Positions 9,701 through 17,195 of a stretch of DNA of 28,986 nt are shown here, in pieces (the stretch's first letter is position 1; the number at the start of each line of letters is the position of its first letter). The translations under genes were made by a program, and so were the position numbers. The notes beneath the pieces are model-generated. The model was not told where the DNA came from. It ran no database searches and saw nothing but the letters and a program-made list of their open reading frames with translations. Source of the DNA: Paulinella micropora (lineage: Eukaryota > Cercozoa > Imbricatea > Euglyphida); the NCBI GenBank assembly GCA_009731375.1, contig BJOX01000144.1, forward strand, positions 868,579 to 897,564, written 5' to 3'.

Positions 9701-10131
9701 TTGGTCTACTTCAAACTCTACTACTGGCGAGCCGTCAGGCAGTTATAATTATATTCCGCTAAATGGTGCTTGGACAAACTCATCGGACAGGCGATTAAAA
9801 TCAGATATTAAAACATTAGACTGCGGCGATTGTTGTGATAAACTAATGAAAATNNNNNNNNNNTATAAATTGTTGTTCATATTATTTGAAATCAGACGAG
9901 AAGAAAGAAAAAAAGAACCACGGATTTATTGCGGACGAAGTAAAAAAGATTTTTCCAGAATTTGTATCTGAAAGTGGAATGAAAGCAGAGGATGGAGAAG
10001 GCTACCTTGAAGGCATAACATATACAGATTTTATACCGATATTGGTCAGCGGATTTCAACACATGGCTGAAAAGGTAGTTAATTTAGAAAAACAAAATAA
10101 TAATCTCATATACTACAAGAAATTAGAGAAA
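6705..10131 (+). CDS. Phage-like fibre protein with C-terminal S74-type chaperone (frameshifted and gapped)
   Basis: Probably a virion surface fibre of about 1,140 aa. Four 25-residue repeats start the shaft (NLYYTDGRFDARL and relatives, at 75-base spacing from 6846). Four spaced repeats of the type VKLTGDQTITGNK follow, then several 18-residue repeats such as TASGLITANAG (about 8920..9564). The C-terminus carries the intramolecular chaperone/S74 peptidase pattern: SSDRRLKSDIKTL near 9781, then NHGFIADEVKKIFPEFV near 9922 and GITYTDFIPILV. The frame changes near 8575..8600 and again near 8655..8665, and N gaps at 9565 and 9854 interrupt it. The first segment is a clean ORF from 6705 to 8609. 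The C-terminal frame runs without a stop into the next protein, so the true fibre end is uncertain; I placed it before the ATG at 10132. Confidence 0.85.
6846..7145 (+). repeat. 75-bp in-frame repeats of the fibre shaft
   Basis: Four units start at 6846, 6921, 6996 and 7071, exactly 75 bases apart. Each encodes a 25-residue unit around NLYYT..R and TNL.EG. This matches shaft repeats seen in phage tail fibres and some large-virus fibre proteins. Confidence 0.85.
9565..9574. other. 10-N gap in the fibre gene
   Basis: The left edge encodes ...LTAS and the right edge TSSG..., so the two sides may overlap by about three codons rather than flank missing sequence. Confidence 0.95.
9854..9863. other. 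10-N gap in the fibre chaperone domain
   Basis: It splits the S74-type domain between the SDIKTL half and the NHGFIADEV half. The downstream frame consistent with the domain differs from the frame read straight through the Ns, so the gap length is nominal. Confidence 0.95.
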
Positions 10132-10485
10132 ATGTCAAATAATACGACTAGACTTCACAGACCCCCGCCTATTATGGATATGGATGGCGAACTAACTCCA
10201 GAATTAAAGTCCCGTGTTCTTGAAGTAGAACTAAAGACTGAGGAGAAAAAAATAGAGCACGAATTGGAAGACAACTGGAATTGTTGTTGTATAAAAAACA
10301 GACCAACCGACAGCCGACTTATTAAATACTTATTTCAAATGGGTATCATTATCGCCATCATCACCCTTTGTATCGTGAGGCTGTCTGAAAAGAACTTACC
10401 GTGTGAGGTTGCTAACACGTACGTCGGTATTTTAACACTATTGATTGGCATATGCCTTCCTTCACCTTCTTCAAGTAAGAAGTGA
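10132..10485 (+). CDS. Small two-pass membrane protein
   Basis: 117 aa from the ATG at 10132. A charged N-terminal region (ELTPELKSRVLEVELKTEE and EHELEDNWNCCC) is followed by two hydrophobic segments, MGIIIAIITLCIVRL and YVGILTLLIGICLP, and ends SPSSSKK. A CCC cluster just before the first segment could be acylated. The frame is open upstream into the fibre gene, so the two could be read as one ORF. I separate them because the composition changes abruptly at this Met and a stop occurs just before it in a neighbouring frame (about 10122). Probably a virion or host membrane protein; no specific family is recognised. Confidence 0.65.
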   Translation: MSNNTTRLHRPPPIMDMDGELTPELKSRVLEVELKTEEKKIEHELEDNWNCCCIKNRPTDSRLIKYLFQMGIIIAIITLCIVRLSEKNLPCEVANTYVGILTLLIGICLPSPSSSKK

Positions 10486-10719
10486 GCATTCAAACGAATA
10501 GATTTTATACCAAGAAGCATCATTTGAGCAAATTAAAGGTTTAGCTTCATCAAAACTAACACACCAATCACTCATCGGCTTATACACACATCCCTTTTGC
10601 ATACAATAAACACAACTTTCATTTTTTTTATCGCTAACCCGTGAATAGAAATCACAGGCAGTCCGAGCAGAAATATTAATTAATAAAAAGTTTATGAGCA
10701 TTAGTATAGAGGTCATCAC
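10471..10719 (-). CDS. Small Cys-rich protein with signal-like N-terminus
   Basis: 82 aa, minus strand; the Met at 10701 gives a tighter signal-like start (MLINFLLINISA). Eight Cys follow in a spacing like C..YCMQKGC..WC...C, with a Trp between. This resembles PSI-like or other small disulphide-bonded extracellular modules, but the match is only by eye. It overlaps the membrane-protein gene by 15 bases at its 3' end and abuts the plus-strand gene starting at 10721. If real, it is a secreted or surface protein carried antisense to its neighbours. Confidence 0.45.
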   Translation of the reverse strand: MMTSILMLINFLLINISARTACDFYSRVSDKKNESCVYCMQKGCVYKPMSDWCVSFDEAKPLICSNDASWYKIYSFECSLLT

Positions 10720-10720
10720 G

Positions 10721-11062
10721 ATGGACTATAAATTCCAAAAGATTATTTTTCTGAGTAATGATTTTGCGGGCGGTAGCAAAACATTTGACAAAACCATTAA
10801 ATTGAACTTTACCCCAACTAGAATGAATGTTAAGTATATCCACTATATGAATGATATGACTGAAACGAAAACAAAAATTCTTTATATGGACCGCATCGGT
10901 ATTATTGGCACATTCGCTGATAGCAACACCGCAAACATTTCCAATCTCAGCTACAACTTAGGTATTATTAATTGGACCGACGGGCAATACAGTTTTAGAG
11001 TGCTTAAAACGGACAATGGCAGTATTGAGACTGACCTGCTAGAAGAATTGTCATATGCTTAG
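10721..11062 (+). CDS. Unknown conserved-looking beta-rich protein
   Basis: 113 aa from the ATG at 10721; an earlier in-frame ATG at 10694 would overlap the minus-strand Cys-rich gene. The sequence alternates hydrophobic and polar residues, suggesting a beta-sandwich (KLNFTPTRMNVKYIHYMND, ILYMDRIGIIGTF, SFRVLKTDNG). It sits directly before the packaging ATPase in the morphogenesis block, so a structural role is plausible. I do not recognise a family. Confidence 0.65.
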   Translation: MDYKFQKIIFLSNDFAGGSKTFDKTIKLNFTPTRMNVKYIHYMNDMTETKTKILYMDRIGIIGTFADSNTANISNLSYNLGIINWTDGQYSFRVLKTDNGSIETDLLEELSYA

Positions 11063-11067
11063 AATTC

Positions 11068-11106
11068 GTTGCGTAGCAACAATGTTATGAATTAAAAATT
11101 CATAAC
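11068..11106 (+). terminator. Double stem-loop after the 10721 gene
   Basis: GTTGCGTAGCAAC (11068..11080) folds into a 5-bp stem. GTTATGAATT-AAA-AATTCATAAC (11084..11106) is a perfect 10-bp stem with a three-base loop. They begin 6 bases after the stop at 11062 and end before the ATPase promoter region. They may mark a transcript 3' end, as hairpins do in mimiviruses and their virophages. Confidence 0.55.
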
Positions 11107-11135
11107 TATTTTTAGCTTAATATAAATATATAGTG

Positions 11136-11960
11136 ATGGAGAAAATTAACGATATACGAGTTAGACCAGTTAGAAACCAAAACGGAGATGGTGAGAAGTT
11201 GGCAAAAGGATATAAGTTGTTTGATGAAGCCTTTGCTAATATTTTTCTTTTAGCGCGCAAGAAGAGCGGAAAGACAACGGCACTGTTTGAAATCCTGAAA
11301 CGAACGACCGACAAAAAGACCCGCATTGTTATTATAGCCAGCACAATACATAAGGACCACATTTACAAAGAAATGGTGAAGCACTTCAAGAAGAAGGGCA
11401 ATCCAATGGCGATATACACATATTTGAAAACGGACGGATACAGTGTGATTGATTACGAATTGGACAAGCTCAACAAACCCGACGAGGAGCAAGAAGAAGG
11501 CGAAATTGTTCAGGACGAGAAAGAAGAACCGAAACCGAAGTTTTTATATTTTGGTAAAGAGGAAGAGAAGAAGCAGAGACAAGCCCCAGCGGAGAGACCG
11601 AGCAAATACATTACACCAGAAGTCGTGTTTGTGCTAGACGATTTGGGTAGCGGGTTAAGGGATAAGTCCGTGAGCGACTTGTTAAAGAAAAATAGACACT
11701 ATAAGTCAAAGGTGATTATGAGCTCGCAATACCTTAACGACCTAAAACCTGAGGCAATTAAACAGTTAGACTACCTTCTTATTTTTCCAGGACAGAGTGT
11801 TGATAAAATAGAACTCGTGTATAAGCATCTGGACCTCGGCTACGACCTTGAATACTTTATTGAAAAATATCACGAGGCGACGAAAGAGAGGTTTAACTTT
11901 TTGTATGTTGATGCGGTATCTGATGAATTACGAAAGAACTTCAATATTCGCTTAAAGTAA
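11136..11960 (+). CDS. A32-like DNA packaging ATPase (FtsK/HerA superfamily)
   Basis: 274 aa from the ATG at 11136; a GTG at 11133 is also in frame. It is expected to pump element DNA into capsids. The Walker A motif is ARKKSGKTT at residues about 41-49, following the typical hydrophobic strand (NIFLL). Walker B is VVFVLDDLG at residues about 164-172. A downstream strand KVIMSSQYLND matches the sensor region of the family. A charged insert (residues about 120-150) separates A and B. Length is normal for Polinton ATPases and the frame is intact. AATATAAATATATAG directly upstream is a likely core promoter. Confidence 0.93.
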   Translation: MEKINDIRVRPVRNQNGDGEKLAKGYKLFDEAFANIFLLARKKSGKTTALFEILKRTTDKKTRIVIIASTIHKDHIYKEMVKHFKKKGNPMAIYTYLKTDGYSVIDYELDKLNKPDEEQEEGEIVQDEKEEPKPKFLYFGKEEEKKQRQAPAERPSKYITPEVVFVLDDLGSGLRDKSVSDLLKKNRHYKSKVIMSSQYLNDLKPEAIKQLDYLLIFPGQSVDKIELVYKHLDLGYDLEYFIEKYHEATKERFNFLYVDAVSDELRKNFNIRLK

Positions 11961-11997
11961 TTTTATTATTATTTATTTTTTTCTATACATTATATAG

Positions 11998-12021
11998 GAA
12001 CCTTTTTTGAAAAAAAGCTTC
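11998..12021 (+). promoter_or_regulatory. Leader hairpin and TATA-like region before the basic core protein
   Basis: GAACC-TTTTTT-GA-AAAAAAA-GCTTC forms an A/T stem capped by GAA/TTC pairs, directly after CATTATATAG. The same arrangement precedes the protease ORF at 12422..12443, and the T6-GA-A7 core recurs in the leader hairpins at 14622 and 17162. Confidence 0.5.
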
Positions 12022-12027
12022 ACCAAA

Positions 12028-12056
12028 AACCGGAGGTGCGGAGGCGGAGTCTCTGC
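12028..12056 (+). repeat. GC-rich palindromic repeat, degenerate member 1
   Basis: GGTGCGGAGGCGGAGTCTCT resembles, with transitions, the 3' stem of the main palindrome family (GTAGGGGCGGAGTCCCTAC). It lies directly before the ATG at 12057. Similar copies are at 12453..12480 and 12500..12524. Confidence 0.55.
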
Positions 12057-12362
12057 ATGCCAACATCACCAGTGATTATTTCAAGACCATCAGGTTATAA
12101 CATCAGCTACAATCCCAGTATGCCACAAGCAGGAGGACGAAAGAAGAAGGGAAAAAAGAAGCAAACAGGAGGCAAAGTTAATTGGGACAAGGTCGGAAAA
12201 GCGATAGTGGATGCTAATAGGTTTATCAAGAAGAACCAATTGATTTCAAGAGGTGCTACTTTTCTGAGCGATGTAGGAGTGCCTTATGCGGACCGTGTAG
12301 CAAAGGCTGCGGCGAAACAAGGATACGGCAAGCAACGAGGCGGAGCGGTCAAATTTAGGTAA
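12057..12362 (+). CDS. Small basic core/minor capsid-like protein with Q-x-GG motifs
   Basis: 101 aa from the ATG at 12057. The GTG at 12036 would add residues encoded by a palindromic repeat, so the ATG is preferred. A Lys-rich segment (RKKKGKKK) lies between two Gly-Gly sites: QAGG (residues 24-27) and QTGG (36-39). A helical segment follows (VNWDKVGKAIVDANRFIKK), and a third site, QRGG, is at 93-96 near the C-terminus. The layout recalls the small basic core and minor capsid precursors of adenoviruses and Polintons, which the viral protease trims. Position between ATPase and protease fits. Family assignment is by context, not homology search. Confidence 0.7.
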   Translation: MPTSPVIISRPSGYNISYNPSMPQAGGRKKKGKKKQTGGKVNWDKVGKAIVDANRFIKKNQLISRGATFLSDVGVPYADRVAKAAAKQGYGKQRGGAVKFR

Positions 12363-12421
12363 GGACAAGCAACTCAAATAAAAAACTAAACCTTCTATTA
12401 TTTTTTTTACTAATAATATAT

Positions 12422-12524
12422 GAACCTTTTTAAAAAAAGCTTCACCAAAAACTTGGAGGTGCGGAGGCGAAGCTTCTGCGTATGAAGACCAAAACTCGTG
12501 GAGGTGCGGAGGCGAAGTCTCTGC
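12422..12524 (+). repeat. Leader hairpin plus two degenerate GC-rich repeats at the protease start
   Basis: 12422..12443 repeats the GAACC-T5-A7-GCTTC hairpin seen at 11998. The sequence then continues CACCAAAAAC and GGAGGTGCGGAGGCGAAG as in the earlier leader, so about 55 bases of 5' leader are duplicated between the two genes. A further GC-rich copy (12500..12524) lies inside the ORF and encodes residues RGGAEAKSLR. Confidence 0.7.
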
Positions 12525-14526
12525 GAAAACAACGACCGCCAAGGATATACAGAACCAAAGATGGCAGACCATATATCAAAGTAAAAGGCAAACGAGCATA
12601 TCTCAACTTTGGCGAGAAAACGAATGACCTTTCAACACTTCAAATCGTTAAACTATTTCTGAAATATATGAAAGGGGATACCCCTTTCAAACCCCACAGG
12701 CTGGGTCGTAGGGGCGGAGTCCCTACAAAAGAGCGAATTGTTAAGTCCGAATTCAATCGCCTTGAACACGAGAACCGCAACCAGATACAAAACAACCTGC
12801 TGAAAAAATATGAACTAATACACGAGCAGGAGGAAAAGGAAAAGAAGTTAAGAGAACAGGCAGAAGATGAGAAGAAAAGAATGGAGAGGAAGGAGAATGC
12901 GGAAATGAAGGAAAGACAAGAAGAATTAATAAGGGAGGCGAACAGAGAGCAAAAACTTATAGAGGATGTAAAATTTGAACAAGATAGAAAAAATAATTTA
13001 ATGCTATTACCACCTTTCCAACCTCAATACATACAAGCACCACCACAAGCACCACCACAAGCACCACAACTAGGCCCGCCCCAAGCACCACCCCAAGCAC
13101 CACCACAAGCACCACCACAGGCACCACCACAAGCACCACCACAAGCACCAGAAGAAAAACAGATGCCATTGAAAACAAAAGAAGAGAAAAAGGCTGAGAA
13201 GGAATTAAAAGAAAAATACATTGAATTAATGAAGAAAGCAGGCTTTACAACTAAATTTATTAAAAGTTTGAGCAAAACAGAATTTATCAAACTTGGCACA
13301 GGAATAGAGAAAGCGATAGCCGATGCTCAATCAGCAGATGAGCAGAAAGAACTGGCTGAACAATACAAAAAAGAATTAGAACAAGAAAAAAAACGAGCGG
13401 AGGCCAAAGCGAAACACTTTGAAATTAAAGATAAAATATCATACATATCCGCAGGTTTAAGAAATGATTACAAGTATCCGAAATTGGATATACCCAAAAC
13501 TTTGGGCCCTGCTTTGGAAAAAGAAATGAAAGCTCGGGGCAAACCACCACCAAAAAAAGTTAAAGGAAAACACACGACAGCTGGTATGGCACAAGTTATA
13601 GTAGATGAAGGTATTGATTTAGGAATAGACCAGAATGAAATGAGAAAGAAACTCGCTGATTATTTGGGAATAAACCAAACGGGTGCTGGGGCAAAAACGA
13701 TGGAGGAATTAATCCACAAACCTTTAACGATAGCAAAAATTAAGAAATATTTGAAGAAGGGCAAATACAAGAAGAAAATGAAGAAGAAGGATTATGTAAA
13801 TAACTTAGTATCTGAAATGAGAAGCGACCCAAACATTAAAAATCAAGTTTCAAATACTCTCGGCATTCAACCAACCGAGGAAGTTCCACAGCCAGAAGTT
13901 CAACAGCCAGAAAATATGCCAGAAGTTCAGCCACCAGAAGTTCAACCACAAACTGAGGCAGTAGATGGGGCAGTAGAAGCAGGGGCAAGCCCCCGCACCC
14001 CCGAGGTAGATGGGGTTGTAGGGGGAGGAGGCCCCTACCGAGGATTGATGACGGATGAAATAGACAATATTATGAGAAAGCACGATTGGTATTTGGGAAC
14101 AGTAGCCAGCGACGAAATAAACAAACTGAAACCAGAAAAAAGAAAGAAGTATGGCTTTATAATGAACTTGGATAAGTCTAGCCAACCAGGCTCACATTGG
14201 ATTGGTGTTTGGATTGACACCATTAAAGATGACTCTATTGAAATCTACGACCCTCTCGCACTGTATAAGCCGACCGAGCTATTTCTACACCAAATGAAAC
14301 AGCTTATTGAAAATATTAAGCCGAACACATATCTGCTTATGAAGGTTAATCAGGTTAAAAACCAAAGCGACACAACAGATACCTGCGGGTGGCATAGTGT
14401 TAGGTTTTGTTAGAGCGGGCGAAAGGTAATAGGTTTAAATTTGCCAGCGGTTGGACGGACTTAAAAGAAAAAGAAGCGGAAGAGTTGAAAACCCAGAACG
14501 GCTACGGCTTTGACACTTTTATTTAG
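12482..14526 (+). CDS. Large fusion protein with C-terminal Ulp1/adenain-like cysteine protease (frameshifted)
   Basis: About 680 aa. A basic N-terminus carries a short RTKDGRPYIKVKGKRAYLNF module. A long Lys/Glu coiled coil (residues about 90-175), a Gln-Ala-Pro-Pro repeat tract (13033..13150), a second charged helical region and a Pro/Glu/Gln-rich linker follow. The C-terminal protease begins near GLMTDEIDNIM and has its His in GSHWIGVWID, its Asp in EIYDPLALY and its Cys in DTCGWHSV. The ORF stops at 14413 just after the catalytic Cys. A neighbouring frame from about 14405 to the stop at 14524..14526 continues with protease-like sequence, so a frame change lies in the T run near 14403..14409. 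Polinton proteases are usually much shorter stand-alone proteins. Two GC-rich palindromes lie inside the ORF, in frame. Confidence 0.85.
12671..12726. repeat. GC-rich palindromic repeat inside the protease fusion ORF
   Basis: Three consecutive stems: AAAGGGG-ATA-CCCCTTT, ACCCCAC-AGG-CTGGGT and GTAGGGGC-GGAG-TCCCTAC. It is closely related to 19756..19810 and is read in frame (residues DTPFKPHRLGRRGGVPT). Confidence 0.85.
13979..14038. repeat. GC-rich palindromic repeat inside the protease fusion ORF
   Basis: It begins GCAGGGGCAAGCCCCCGCAC and ends GGAGGCCCCTAC, with TGGGGTTGTAGGGG between. It is read in frame as AGASPRTPEVDGVVGGGG just before the protease domain. It has the same 5' stem as 17054..17085 and the same layout as 21100..21156. 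Confidence 0.88.
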
Positions 14527-14562
14527 CAGGGGCCTTCGTCCCCCGCACCCCCTCCGTTGTGG
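14526..14562. repeat. GC-rich palindromic repeat after the protease stop
   Basis: GCAGGGGCCTTCGTCCCCCG followed by CACCCCCTCCGTTG. It starts at the last base of the protease's displaced stop codon. It may act as a transcript-end hairpin. Confidence 0.85.
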
Positions 14563-14621
14563 TATGTAATTAAAACAAAAAATATATTTTCTAATATATA
14601 CAGTATAGTTTTTTTGAGATT

Positions 14622-14652
14622 GTAAGTGGTTTTTTGAAAAAAAAGCACTTAC
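14622..14652 (+). promoter_or_regulatory. 5' leader stem-loop directly before the penton start codon
   Basis: GTAAGTG pairs with CACTTAC across T6-GA-A8. The stem ends one base before the ATG at 14654. TCTAATATATACAGTATAG lies about 20-30 bases upstream and could be the core promoter. The related stem at 17162..17193 keeps pairing despite sequence change (AAGTG/CACTT against AGGTG/CACCT). Confidence 0.65.
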
Positions 14653-14653
14653 T

Positions 14654-15499
14654 ATGGAATATAGGGGAGGCAGGAGCTCTAACATTTACTATGTCAACAG
14701 CAAAAATAGGATAAATGGCACGGACAGTGATTTCACTCACTCCGTTGATATGAAATCGCTAGACAATCCTACCCATTGTAAAATTCTTCATATCTATGTG
14801 CCGAAATCGTATTACTCTGTGGCAAGTCCTTACAATACTTTTATTCTTAGTGAGAACGGAAACGAGGCGCTCATTACGATACCCGAAGGAAACTACACAA
14901 TGAACAACTTAAAAAATAAGCTAGCCGAGGTGCTAACCGCAGAAAGCCCCAACGACTACACATACACAATAACAAGCAACAATACGAATACTGACCCAGA
15001 AGATGGCAAGCTAACATTCACCGTAGCTAACAATCCCGTTAACATCCAACCGCGGTTTGTATTTGACGACGAAACTCGCATCCACGAAATTATGGGGTTT
15101 GAGCGGTCTTCTACTTATTTCTTCGCTAATAATACACTGAGGTCGCCAAATGTCATAATCTTGACGGGCGAAAAAACATTGTATCTACAAAGCGACCTCG
15201 TTGGCGAAGGCGATAATCACGTGCTCCAAGAAATATACACGGTGAATGAAATCCCGTTCGGCTCTATTATCTACGACGGAAGCGGGTCGGAGTATGGCAA
15301 AAGATTGTCTACTAGTTCAAGCAATGTGTATCGGTTTTACTTGACTGACGAAAACGACCAACCAATTAACCTAAACGGTTTGGGTGTTGTAATGACATTG
15401 TTGATTTACCGCGAGACGAATTATTTTAATTTATTTACATCATTTTTTAATTTGTTAAAAAAGCCGTTAATTAATTATTTTATTTTTTTCTCATATTAA
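14654..15499 (+). CDS. Penton-like minor capsid protein
   Basis: 281 aa, intact. It is expected to form the capsid vertices as a single jelly roll. Features typical of Polinton penton proteins are the N-terminal NIYYVNSKNR, a strand-rich body (HCKILHIYVPKSYY, LITIPEGNYTMNNLKNKLAEVL), HEIMGFER, TLYLQSDLVGEGDN, and a C-terminal LNGLGVVMTLLIYRE. A Gly-Gly site occurs at residues 5-6 (EYRGG), close to the Q-x-GG motif of other virion proteins. The last 25 residues after IYRE are Phe/Leu/Asn-rich and AT-driven, unlike the family, so the C-terminus may be altered. It lies next to the major capsid gene, as usual. Confidence 0.88.
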   Translation: MEYRGGRSSNIYYVNSKNRINGTDSDFTHSVDMKSLDNPTHCKILHIYVPKSYYSVASPYNTFILSENGNEALITIPEGNYTMNNLKNKLAEVLTAESPNDYTYTITSNNTNTDPEDGKLTFTVANNPVNIQPRFVFDDETRIHEIMGFERSSTYFFANNTLRSPNVIILTGEKTLYLQSDLVGEGDNHVLQEIYTVNEIPFGSIIYDGSGSEYGKRLSTSSSNVYRFYLTDENDQPINLNGLGVVMTLLIYRETNYFNLFTSFFNLLKKPLINYFIFFSY

Positions 15500-15532
15500 A
15501 ATATAAGACAACCGTAAAAAGAGGAAAAACAA

Positions 15533-17047
15533 ATGCCTACACAACACGGAGGCGAACTAGATTTCAGCAGGACTGACTACATCAGTGCTTCGTATCGTTT
15601 GAGTAAGCTTACCCCTCGTGAGGGTTCTATTAATATCACTGTTTCTACCGCAGGAGGACAGGAAAGCAACTTTGACCTTATAAGCCGTCCGTTCAACTTG
15701 GCTCGCTCTGTTTTGAGTTTTAATTATGCCCCAGATGCGAAGGCGGCGAACTACAACAAATGCTTTATGGACTGCCTGGCCCTGATTAGGCAGATACAAT
15801 TGATTACTAGAGGCGGTGTTTATCTGTGCGACATTAACGAAGTCGGAAATATCACTAAGATGATTTGGAAACCCGAAACCTCCATTGATGATTTACTAGC
15901 TTTGGAAAATCACGACAATGGAAGTGGAGCTGGATGTATGCTTCAAAAGTGTAATGCTACAACTACATTTCAACCCGCTAGCGATGCTACAAGGTTGGCC
16001 GCCTTACAAACAGCCTTGACCGCTTCGGCAGTAGCAGGAAATGTGGCGGGACAAATTGATGCGGGAATTGATGTTGCTAAGGCTCAGGTTCAGGCAGCAT
16101 TAAAGGCTTGGATGTCTCAACCCACTACAAATGCCCGCCGACACGATGATGCCCTTATTGCGAATGAGACTGGCACGAGTAAGTTCGTTAATGTTGCTTT
16201 TAATGAGGCTAAGTATTTCTCAGCTGGAACTATTAACAATGCCAGCCCGAGTGTTAATGTTAAGATTAATCTTGGAATGCTTTACAATACTATTTTCGCT
16301 CTGGATAAAACTATTATGTTTCCAGAAATTTTGACTATGCGGATTGTTTGGCAACAGACACCCAAAATCTTTTATTATAACAATGATGCTCTTTCTACTG
16401 GTGGTGGCACTGTTGCGGTGGCGGATTCAAATGTTACTATTACTAATCTCAGCCTGTTCTTAGCTGTTGAAACTAACCCAGATGTCGTTCAATCAATTCA
16501 ACAGAAGATTATGAGCCCCGAAGGTATGAGCTTCAACATTGATTATTCTTATTTGTATAAAAATACTGTCGGAGTAGCTTCAACTTCTCAAAATGTTATC
16601 CTTAGATTTGACAGAGGCCACGGACGGCGAATTAAGAAGATTTATCATTCTGTTTTTAACACAACCGAAAATAAGAACACTGCTTATGACAATAGCAACC
16701 TGCTCAGCTCAAAGGTCCAAACTTTTTATACCACACTAGACGGAGCACGACTTCAAGAATTCAATGTTGATTGTCAAACTGGAAAACTAGAAGACTATAT
16801 GTATCTTAAACCGAAGTTGGAAGGCTTTGATGAATAGCAATGTTTATCAATACAACTGGGTTTGGTGCGATAGCTTTGACAATACCCGACCGTTGTGGAG
16901 CAAGGACCAAAATGAAATTAGCGGATTAAGTCTAGACACCGAGCGACGATGGGAGTTTATTGCTCGAATGTTGCGGCCAATCATTACACATTTGTCGTAA
17001 CTCAGCAAAAAGTAAATGTTAAGAATGGCACCATTACTAGAAATTAA
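15533..17047 (+). CDS. Major capsid protein, double-jelly-roll type (frameshifted near the C-terminus)
   Basis: The clean ORF runs 15533..16837 (434 aa). The N-terminus is MPTQHGG, with Gly-Gly at residues 6-7, then the family-like pattern FSRTDYISASYRLS. Mid-protein strands include VNVKINLGMLYNTIFALD, MRIVWQQTP and VILRFDRGHGRRIKKIYHS. After the stop at 16835, another frame from about 16830 to 16965 encodes aromatic, capsid-like sequence (including YQYNWVWCDSFDN). The original frame then resumes and ends at 17045..17047. Two compensating frame changes therefore enclose about 130 bases. Total length of about 505 residues fits Polinton major capsid proteins. Family assignment rests on the element context and overall pattern; a structure prediction would settle it. 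Confidence 0.85.
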
Positions 17048-17053
17048 ACCCCA

Positions 17054-17085
17054 GCAGGGGCAAGCCCCCGCACCCCCATCCGTTG
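17054..17085. repeat. GC-rich palindromic repeat after the major capsid stop
   Basis: GCAGGGGCAAGCCCCCGCAC followed by CCCCATCCGTTG, beginning 7 bases after the stop at 17047. It has the same core as 13979, 14526 and 21100. Confidence 0.88.
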
Positions 17086-17161
17086 AAGTAATATTTAAAA
17101 TTTTAGATTTATTTTTTTCATATAATATACGAAGCTTACACAAAACATTTTTTTGAGGTCA

Positions 17162-17193
17162 TAGGTGGTTTTTTGAAAAAAAAAAAGCACCTA
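17162..17193 (+). promoter_or_regulatory. 5' leader stem-loop directly before the 17196 start codon
   Basis: TAGGTG pairs with CACCTA across a T6-GA-A11 core, ending two bases before the ATG at 17196. CATATAATATACGAA (17119..17133) lies about 30 bases upstream and resembles the core motif before the fibre gene. Confidence 0.65.
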
Positions 17194-17195
17194 CA

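Noticed and set aside
12482-12524. TRGG at the N-terminus of the protease fusion as a further processing site
   Set aside because: This Gly-Gly is encoded by a degenerate GC-rich palindrome copy and lacks the Gln of the other sites, so it is not good evidence for cleavage.
12957-13299. Minus-strand Val/Gly/Cys-rich ORFs
   Set aside because: Reverse reading of the QAPP repeat in the protease fusion.
14400-14410. Programmed ribosomal frameshift in the protease gene
   Set aside because: The T run is compatible with slippage, but no convincing slippery heptamer plus downstream structure is evident, and other genes show similar breaks; error or decay is simpler.
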